Assembly (NCBI GenBank): GCA_003563455.1
Contig: PWRV01000125.1
Location: forward strand, 1 to 19,212
Direction: 5' to 3'
Origin: Thioalkalivibrio sp.
Lineage (GTDB): Bacteria; Pseudomonadota; Gammaproteobacteria; Ectothiorhodospirales; Ectothiorhodospiraceae
DNA: 19,212 nucleotides
Shown here: positions 14,515 to 19,212 of the stretch, piece after piece
Layout of the letters: every line of letters starts with the position of its first letter
How positions within the stretch are numbered: position 1 is the first letter of the stretch
Notes under the pieces: generated by a model
The model's database searches: none
The model's input: only the letters and a program-made list of their open reading frames with translations
What the model was told of the DNA's origin: nothing
Position numbers and translations under genes: made by a program

Positions 14515-14662
14515 GGGAAACGCCGGTTAATCGGCGTTTCCCTGCAGCACCTGGAGGTGCCGCCAGAATCGGCCACCTTGGGTGGTGGATTCTGATGTCA
14601 CCTGCAAATTATCTGTGCAGCGCAGCGTGCGCTGAGAAAGCCAGGATGGCTTTTTTCAGCGC
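14515..14662 (+). ncRNA. Candidate structured RNA (small RNA or leader) ending in a terminator
   Basis: Consecutive hairpins on the + strand: H1 14515-14542 (GGGAAACGCCG/CGGCGTTTCCC, perfect 11 bp, loop GTTAAT); H2 14547-14560 (GCACC/GGTGC, loop TGGA); H3 14564-14594 (CAGAATC/GATTCTG with an inner 6-bp stem, loop TTG); H4 14618-14634 (CAGCGCA/TGCGCTG, loop GCG); and the terminator hairpin 14629-14662. H4 and the outer part of the terminator hairpin exclude each other. The terminator implies transcription in the + direction stopping before the radical SAM gene. GGA in two loops resembles CsrA/RsmA sites, but two are few. No upstream promoter was found, so the 5' end is undefined. Confidence 0.45.
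14637..14656 (+). terminator. Intrinsic terminator within the divergent region
   Basis: AAAGCCA, loop GGA, TGGCTTT followed directly by TTT gives a compact stem with a six-T tract (14651-14656), the standard form of a rho-independent terminator on the + strand. The outer bases GCGCTGA/TCAGCGC extend the stem to 14629-14662. Nothing annotated on the + strand ends here, which is the main argument for an RNA upstream. Confidence 0.65.
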
Positions 14663-14704
14663 TTCCCGGTTGCATCCTTGCCTTCATTTTTGAACCTTGT
14701 TGCC

Positions 14705-14710
14705 TACACT
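14705..14710 (+). promoter_or_regulatory. Possible -10 box upstream of the radical SAM gene
   Basis: TACACT, preceded by TGCC, lies after the terminator and 142 bases before the gene. The same TGCCTACA-A/C-T word occurs at 18329-18338 before the second radical SAM gene. No good -35 is seen. Confidence 0.3.
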
Positions 14711-14736
14711 TTAGGCCATTCGAATCCTGTTCCGAG

Positions 14737-14750
14737 TTGATTTGGATCAG
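14737..14750. promoter_or_regulatory. FNR/CRP-family-like binding site
   Basis: TTGATTTGGATCAG matches the FNR consensus TTGAT-N4-ATCAA at nine of ten defined positions. It lies about 110 bases before the radical SAM start and about 30 bases after the candidate -10 at 14705, where it would repress that promoter; it could instead activate a promoter starting near 14785. No regulator gene is in the window. Confidence 0.4.
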
Positions 14751-14852
14751 ACAGTGGCGCAGACACTGATGGGACCATGGGGTCGAAATGCTGCCATTCG
14801 GCCCGGCGGGCCAAGCCGCAGCGAAACCAAATTCAAACGGGGGTTCGTCGTG

Positions 14853-16037
14853 ATGAGCAACTGGCAGCAACTGGTGCAGGCGGTGGAACCCCTGCAGGAT
14901 CTCGAACTCGACGCCGACTTGGTCCGGGACCTCGAGCAACCTGGTCAGCAACCCGGGCATCAATCGGGCCATCAAGTCCCGGAACGCGTCGCGCACCCGG
15001 TCCACTTTTACACGCCCACCTTCAAGTCCTACCAGACCTCCGAGATAAAGAGCTGCGGAAAGAACGCGTGGCCTGCGGTATCGGTCACCGGAAGCGAATG
15101 CAAGCTGCAGTGCGACCACTGCAAGGCCGCCATCCTGGAACCGATGATTCCTGCGCGCACCCCCGAGGCCCTCTGGCGGGTGGTGAACGAACTGATCGAC
15201 GACGGCGCACAAGGCCTGTTGCTGACCGGCGGGTCGAACCATCGCAACGAGGTCGAATACGCCCCCTATTACGAGACCATCCGGCGCATCAAGGACAGCC
15301 ATCCCGAATTCCGCATTGCCGCCCACGCCGCGCTGATGGATGAAAACGCCGCGTTTGCGATGGCGGACGCGGGCGTCGACGTTGCGATGATGGACGTGAT
15401 CGGCGCCCAGGAGACCATCACGAACGTCTATCACCTGCGCCGCTCGGTCGACGACTTCGAGGCCACTCTGGAAAATCTGGTCCGCACCTCGATGCGGGTG
15501 GTGCCCCACATCGTGATCGGCCTGCACTACGGGCGGATGCTCGGCGAATGGCGGGCGCTGGAGATCATCCAGCGGCATCTGCCCGACGCGGTGGTCCTGG
15601 TCGTCGTGATGCCCTTCTATGCGCCGGAAAAAAAGCCCTTCGTGACCCCGGACTCCTCCGATGTCGGACGCTTCTTCCAGTCGGCCCGCCAGGCCCTTCC
15701 CGACACCTCGCTGCTGCTCGGCTGCGCAAGGCCACCAGGCGAGTCCCGGATGCAGATCGACACCTACGCGGTAATGGCCGGGCTCGACGGCATTGCGCAC
15801 CCGGCCGACGGCGCGGTGGAACTGGCCGCGCGCCTGGGGCGCAAGGTGCGGGTGACGCCGGCGTGCTGCTCCATCGTGGTGGGTGACGAGGTGATGGCGG
15901 TACAGGACGCGTCCGACGGGCTCGAACTGGACATCGACACCATCCTGCGCGAGGAGGCGCGCCGCCGCGCCGGAGTTCGCGGCATCGGCATCCCGGTCGT
16001 GTCCGCTTCCGGACCGCGTACAGGAATCCCTGCGTGA
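14853..16037 (+). CDS. Radical SAM protein, LipS-type lipoyl synthase component (probable)
   Basis: 394 residues from ATG 14853; GTG 14850 is an equally plausible start, and GGGGG at 14839-14843 serves either. The radical SAM cluster motif is SECKLQCDHC (C83, C87, C90; CxxxCxxC), followed by GLLLTGGSN and HIVIGLHYG, typical of a radical SAM barrel. Other cysteines are C68, C291 and C338/C339 (TPACCSIV); some might hold an auxiliary cluster of the sort that donates sulfur in lipoyl synthases. In sHdr organisms and some archaea, two such proteins (LipS1 and LipS2) replace LipA. I cannot say which of the pair this is. It sits directly ahead of an sLpl-type ligase, LipT-like protein and another radical SAM gene. 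A biotin-synthase-related enzyme of other function is the alternative. Confidence 0.8.
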   Translation: MSNWQQLVQAVEPLQDLELDADLVRDLEQPGQQPGHQSGHQVPERVAHPVHFYTPTFKSYQTSEIKSCGKNAWPAVSVTGSECKLQCDHCKAAILEPMIPARTPEALWRVVNELIDDGAQGLLLTGGSNHRNEVEYAPYYETIRRIKDSHPEFRIAAHAALMDENAAFAMADAGVDVAMMDVIGAQETITNVYHLRRSVDDFEATLENLVRTSMRVVPHIVIGLHYGRMLGEWRALEIIQRHLPDAVVLVVVMPFYAPEKKPFVTPDSSDVGRFFQSARQALPDTSLLLGCARPPGESRMQIDTYAVMAGLDGIAHPADGAVELAARLGRKVRVTPACCSIVVGDEVMAVQDASDGLELDIDTILREEARRRAGVRGIGIPVVSASGPRTGIPA

Positions 16038-16044
16038 ACACTAC

Positions 16045-16099
16045 GGTCCCGGATCTTCAGACCCCGGCCCCGAACGCGATGTATCCGTCGTCCGGGACC
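16045..16099 (+). other. Inverted repeat in the gap before the sLpl gene
   Basis: GGTCCCGGA (16045-16053) and TCCGGGACC (16091-16099) are perfect 9-bp inverted arms about 37 bases apart in the 111-base gap between the radical SAM and ligase genes. It could form a stem in the shared mRNA. No T-run follows, so it is not an intrinsic terminator. Confidence 0.5.
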
Positions 16100-16148
16100 A
16101 TTGTGGAGCGGTTACCGAACGACTTCCTGATGTTATTGGAGCCCGACA

Positions 16149-17252
16149 ATGCGTGATCAGAAGACCCTGCGCGTAATCGATACCGGCCTGCGCCGCGCCG
16201 CCGAAAACCTTGCGCTCAACCGTGCACTGCTGGAATCGCACCAGGAAGGGACCTCGCCCCATACGCTGCGATTCCTGCGCTTCCGGCCATGCGCGCTGGT
16301 CGGCTTTCACCAGAGTGTCGACCAGGAGCTGCGCAGCGACTATTGCGCAGAAAACGGCATCGACATCCAGCGACGGATCACCGGAGGCGGTGCGATCTAC
16401 TTCGACGAGACCCAGATCGGCTGGGAACTCTACCTCGACAAGCGTTTTCTCGGCAGCGCAGAAATGCCCGCGATCGCCGAACGCATCTGTCAGGCGGCTG
16501 CCCGCGGCATCAGCGCGCTCGGGGTCGATGCGCAGTTCCGTCCGCGCAACGACATCGAGGTGGACGGGCGCAAGATCTCCGGCACCGGGGGCGCCTTTGA
16601 CGGCGAATCCATTCTGTATCAGGGGCCCCTGCTGATCGATTTCGACGTCGAGCGGATGCTCCGCGTGCTGCGCATACCCGCGGAGAAGCTGTCGGACAAG
16701 GCGATCTCATCGGCACGCGATCGGGTCGCGAACCTGAAGGATCTGCTCGGTCAGCTCCCGCCCTTCGAAGAGGTGGAGCAGAGCCTGGCAGCTGCGTTCG
16801 CCGACGCCTTCGACGTTGAACTGGAGTGGTCCGACGCACTGAATGAGGCGGAGGAACGCAAGTTTGCCGAGGCGCTCGCGGAAATCGACGCTCCGGAGTG
16901 GATCTATCAGCACGATCGGCCATCAGCGGAAGCCGGGGTACTGGAGGGTCTGCACAAGTCGGCCGGCGGCCTGATGCGGGCGGCGCTGGCGATGGACCAC
17001 GCCCGCGACCGGATCAAGCAGGTCTGGATCACGGGGGATTTCTTCGTGAAGCCCGGCCGGACGGTGGTCGACCTGGAGGCCAGTCTCCGGGACACGCCGG
17101 TCGGCGAGCTGGAGACAAACATCCGCCGCTTCTTCGACCGACACGCGGTCGAGATGCTGATGCTCACCCCCGACGACTTTCTGACCGTTTTGCGCAACGC
17201 GCTCGCAAAGACCACGGTCTCCTCCGGCGCCGCCGACGCGCGGCCGTCGTGA
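16149..17252 (+). CDS. sLpl: Lipoate-protein ligase, sLpl(AB)-type
   Basis: 367 residues, covering both the catalytic LplA-type domain and a C-terminal accessory (LplB-type) domain, which fits the sLpl(AB) form of sHdr gene clusters. The motif IQRRITGGGAIYFDE at 73-87 binds the acyl-adenylate. K142 in DGRKISGTGGAF is the expected catalytic lysine, followed by ILYQGPLLIDFD. The accessory domain begins near 268 (LHKSAGGLMRAAL...ITGDFFVKPG). Its job would be to attach octanoate or lipoate to the lipoate-binding protein of the sHdr system, with the radical SAM pair inserting sulfur. ATG 16149 has GGAG at 16138-16141. Its stop overlaps the GTG start of the next gene (GTGA). It is clearly paralogous to the ligase domain of the divergent DUF116 fusion. 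Confidence 0.88.
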   Translation: MRDQKTLRVIDTGLRRAAENLALNRALLESHQEGTSPHTLRFLRFRPCALVGFHQSVDQELRSDYCAENGIDIQRRITGGGAIYFDETQIGWELYLDKRFLGSAEMPAIAERICQAAARGISALGVDAQFRPRNDIEVDGRKISGTGGAFDGESILYQGPLLIDFDVERMLRVLRIPAEKLSDKAISSARDRVANLKDLLGQLPPFEEVEQSLAAAFADAFDVELEWSDALNEAEERKFAEALAEIDAPEWIYQHDRPSAEAGVLEGLHKSAGGLMRAALAMDHARDRIKQVWITGDFFVKPGRTVVDLEASLRDTPVGELETNIRRFFDRHAVEMLMLTPDDFLTVLRNALAKTTVSSGAADARPS

Positions 17253-18319
17253 GGACCGCCGACCTCCTGGTGGTTGGCCTCGGGCCGGGCGGGGCCAGCG
17301 CAGCCGGCCGGGCTGCGGCGGCGGGCCTGGACGTGGTCGCGGTCGACCGGCGCCGGGTGCTCGGCGAACCGGTGCAGTGTGCCGAATTCATCCCGACCCC
17401 GATGTCCCGCTACGCGCGCGAGTTCCCGGTGCGCCGGCAGACGATCGGCGGCATGGCCAGCATCCTTCCCTCCGGGCAGATTCATCGAAGCGACTTTCCG
17501 GGCCTGATAATCGATCGAGCAGAGTTCGATCGCGCGCTTGCCCGGGAGGCGCGCGCGCAGGGTGCCGATCTGTGGAATCCGGCCCGACTTACCGATCTCG
17601 ACCCCCTGCGGCAGCAGGCCACGGTGCGCTTGCACGGGCGCGAGGTGTCGCTGCGATACCGGACACTGGTTGCGGCCGACGGTCCCCATTCGACCGTGGC
17701 TGCGCGGCTCGGTTTGCCGAGACTGCGAACGCTGCGGACACGGCAATACACGGTGCCGCTCAACCGGCCCGTCGAGGAGACGCTGATCTGGCTCTCCGAC
17801 GACTATCCCGGCGGCTATGCGTGGCTGTTCCCGCGGGGGCACGAAGCGAATCTCGGCCTGGGCGTCGATCCGGCCCTCCAGCGGGAGATGAAGACACCGT
17901 TGGACGATCTCCACCGCCGCCTGACCGCCGAAGGGCTGACCGGGGCGGTGGTTCTGCGCCGAACCGGGGGTGCGATTCCCGTTGGCGGCCCGCGCGAGCG
18001 CCTGCACGAGGGGTGCACGCTGTTTGTCGGCGACGCCGCGGGCCTGACCCACCCCATCACCGGAGCCGGCATTGCCGCGGCGGTGATCTCGGGCGAGCAT
18101 GCCGGCACGGCAGCGGCTGCATGGCTGGCCGGGGACAGCGCTGCCCTGGAGGAATACGCCGAGGACATGCGTGACCAGTTCGGTACCGCACTCGAACGCG
18201 CGGTGGAGCGGCGTCAGAGCCTGCAGACCGTCTGGCATACGCCGGCAGCCTCGCGCGATGAGATCCAGCGCCGGGGGTGGATTGCCTTCGACGACTACTA
18301 CGAGGCCGCGACGGCATGA
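17249..18319 (+). CDS. lipT: LipT-like FAD-dependent oxidoreductase (geranylgeranyl reductase family)
   Basis: 356 residues. The N-terminal FAD-binding motif is LLVVGLGPGGASAAG (6-20), followed by the dinucleotide-binding region ending in VAVDRR. VQCAEFIP, TLVAADGPHSTVA, PGGYAWLFPRG and the second FAD motif FVGDAAGLTHPITGAGI (259-275) are all typical of the geranylgeranyl-reductase branch of flavoproteins. In lipoate-assembly clusters of sulfur oxidisers such a protein is named LipT; a reductase role in the pathway is proposed, not proven. The frame is open to 16898, but that part overlaps sLpl; GTG 17249 overlaps the sLpl stop and places the FAD motif at the N-terminus as expected. No ribosome-binding site is evident, so coupling is likely. 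A membrane-lipid reductase is the alternative reading. Confidence 0.83.
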   Translation: MRTADLLVVGLGPGGASAAGRAAAAGLDVVAVDRRRVLGEPVQCAEFIPTPMSRYAREFPVRRQTIGGMASILPSGQIHRSDFPGLIIDRAEFDRALAREARAQGADLWNPARLTDLDPLRQQATVRLHGREVSLRYRTLVAADGPHSTVAARLGLPRLRTLRTRQYTVPLNRPVEETLIWLSDDYPGGYAWLFPRGHEANLGLGVDPALQREMKTPLDDLHRRLTAEGLTGAVVLRRTGGAIPVGGPRERLHEGCTLFVGDAAGLTHPITGAGIAAAVISGEHAGTAAAAWLAGDSAALEEYAEDMRDQFGTALERAVERRQSLQTVWHTPAASRDEIQRRGWIAFDDYYEAATA

Positions 18320-18332
18320 CCGGCGACCTGCC

Positions 18333-18338
18333 TACAAT
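18333..18338 (+). promoter_or_regulatory. Possible -10 box before the second radical SAM gene
   Basis: TACAAT matches five of six -10 bases in the 51-base gap after lipT and may give internal transcription of the second radical SAM gene. The -35 region (about 18310-18316) is poor. Confidence 0.3.
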
Positions 18339-18370
18339 CAATCAATGCAAGTAATCCCGGAGGCCATGAC

Positions 18371-19212
18371 ATGAACGCCCGACTCGAGTCCGTGGCAACA
18401 CCCATGAACTTCTACCATCCCCGCGACCTTGAACGGACCCCGGACATGCGTTCCCCGGAGTACGTGCAGATGTCGACCGCCGCCGCGATCACGCTGGGGC
18501 TGGTGCACGGAAACATGCACCGCACCGCTTGCACCCACTGCCTGAACCTGCTGGTAACCTATCCCGAAGGCTGCCGAGCCAACTGCAGCTATTGCGGTCT
18601 TGCGCGGCACCGGGAGGAGGAAAGCGCCTACGCTGACCGCAACTTCATCCGCGTCGACTGGCCTACCGCCCGCTATGACGAGGTGATCGAGCGGGTCCGC
18701 AACCGCGGCGACCAGGGTGCCTTCGAGCGCATGTGCATCTCGATGATCACGCACCCGGACTCGGGGGATGACACGGTCACCCTGCTGGACCGGTGGGTTG
18801 CGGAGGTACCGGATGTCCCGGTATCGATCCTGTCGAACCCGACCACGATGCGCTACGCGGAAATAGAGGACCTGCGTGATCGCGGCGCCGACATCTTCAC
18901 CGTCGCGCTGGACGCGGTCACCCCCGAGCTCTTCGAGCAGACCCGGGGCAAGACCGTCGACAGCCCGCACCGCTGGGATCGTTACTGGCGGGCGCTGGAG
19001 TGGGCGGCGGAGATCTTCGGGCCGGAGAAATTCGGGGCGCACCTGATCTGCGGGATGGGCGAGACCGAGCGGGACATGATGGAGGTCTGCGAGCGGATCC
19101 GCGACATGGGCGGCCACAATCACATGTTCGCGTTCTTCCCGGAACGGGGATCGCGGATGGAGGATCGTCCGCCGGTTCCGCGCGATCACTGGCGCCGGGT
19201 ACAGCTCGGTCG
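18371..19212 (+). CDS. Radical SAM protein, second LipS-type component (3' end beyond window)
   Basis: 280 residues are visible and the frame is still open at the window end. The radical SAM motif is YPEGCRANCSYCGLAR (C68, C72, C75; CxxxCxxC). A second pair, C54 and C57 in HRTACTHCLNLL, lies just upstream and could be part of an extra cluster. HLICGMGETERDMM and the biotin-synthase-like VALDAVTPELF place it in the biotin/lipoyl synthase-related group. With the radical SAM gene at 14853 it would form the LipS1/LipS2 pair that inserts the two lipoyl sulfurs. Which is which I cannot tell. The ATG has GGAGG at 18359-18363. A nine-codon frame (18345-18374) overlaps its start. Confidence 0.82.
   Translation, partial: MNARLESVATPMNFYHPRDLERTPDMRSPEYVQMSTAAAITLGLVHGNMHRTACTHCLNLLVTYPEGCRANCSYCGLARHREEESAYADRNFIRVDWPTARYDEVIERVRNRGDQGAFERMCISMITHPDSGDDTVTLLDRWVAEVPDVPVSILSNPTTMRYAEIEDLRDRGADIFTVALDAVTPELFEQTRGKTVDSPHRWDRYWRALEWAAEIFGPEKFGAHLICGMGETERDMMEVCERIRDMGGHNHMFAFFPERGSRMEDRPPVPRDHWRRVQLG

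Larger units (their letters stand above)
14444..14852. other. 409-base divergent control region of the lipoate genes
   Basis: No protein gene is supported here. From left to right it holds the ligase-DUF116 ribosome-binding site (14451-14455, - strand), a GCCAATTGGC palindrome (14456-14465), a hairpin array with a terminator (14515-14662), a possible -10 (14705-14710), an FNR-like box (14737-14750) and the GGGGG ribosome-binding site of the radical SAM gene (14839-14843). The long open frame from 14742 reaches into it, but its first 37 codons look non-coding. Confidence 0.7.

Noticed and set aside
14526..14532. Integron attC-like core GTTAATC in the H1 loop
   Set aside because: It does not fit GTTRRRY, and no integrase or second core site is present.
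14742..14852. N-terminal extension of the first radical SAM protein
   Set aside because: The extension covers the FNR-like box and non-coding sequence; GGGGG at 14839-14843 serves the start at 14850/14853.
16907..18238. Long - strand open frame (443 codons) opposite sLpl/lipT
   Set aside because: It is antisense to two well-supported genes, lacks recognisable motifs, and long mirror frames are common at this GC content.
1..19212. CRISPR arrays, tRNA or rRNA genes, insertion sequences with transposases
   Set aside because: No regularly spaced repeats, no tRNA-like cloverleaf or rRNA stretch noticed, and no transposase-like frame.

Overview
The window is GC-rich and gene-dense and looks chromosomal, with few gaps and several ATGA/GTGA-type gene overlaps. 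It suggests a gammaproteobacterial, probably chemolithotrophic sulfur-oxidising bacterium of the Ectothiorhodospiraceae/Thioalkalivibrio kind. The basis is the combination of ubiG-HAD phosphatase, hpnCDE squalene genes, YciK-like SDR, and a lipoate-assembly set (two radical-SAM proteins, an sLpl-type lipoate ligase and a LipT-type flavoprotein) known from organisms with the sHdr-LbpA sulfur-oxidation system. No shdr or lbpA gene lies inside the window, so that link is inferred. The taxonomic guess comes from gene content and repeat types, not from a search.

Layout. (1) 1-1810: three small single genes on the + strand: a secreted DUF4399 protein, a YbhB/YbcL PEBP-like protein and a DoxX-family membrane protein, with a double GC-rich hairpin repeat between the first two. 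(2) 1992-9387: a tight + strand run mtaD-ubiG-HAD phosphatase-rmuC-hpnC-(REP-like element)-hpnD-hpnE. The junctions overlap or are very short except hpnC/hpnD, where about 245 bases hold REP-like repeats. It mixes nucleoside salvage, ubiquinone methylation, phosphatase repair, RmuC and squalene synthesis (hopanoid precursor). (3) 9424-11333: a convergent - strand two-component pair, PAS histidine kinase then FixJ/LuxR-type response regulator. (4) 11334-12835: a repeat-rich stretch around a YciK-like SDR whose catalytic Tyr is Phe. It holds two copies of a 74-base repeat and two GGGGACAGATTT-type palindromes. (5) 12836-19212: the lipoate-assembly region. A lipoate-ligase/DUF116 fusion runs on the - strand. 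Diverging from it on the + strand are a radical SAM protein, an sLpl-type ligase, a LipT-like FAD reductase and a second radical SAM protein that runs off the window end.

The most interesting parts are the last region and its 409-base divergent control region. In sHdr organisms, LipS1 and LipS2 together insert the two sulfurs into octanoyl groups carried by lipoate-binding proteins, sLpl attaches the acyl or lipoyl group, and LipT is thought to reduce or service the cofactor. The divergent lipoate ligase fused to a Cys-rich DUF116 domain is a second, undercharacterised ligase paralogue beside them. The gap between the two units contains a run of strong hairpins ending in an intrinsic-terminator-like structure, one arm of which is complementary to the ribosome-binding region of the ligase-DUF116 mRNA, and an FNR-like box. 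It may encode a small RNA or a regulatory leader.
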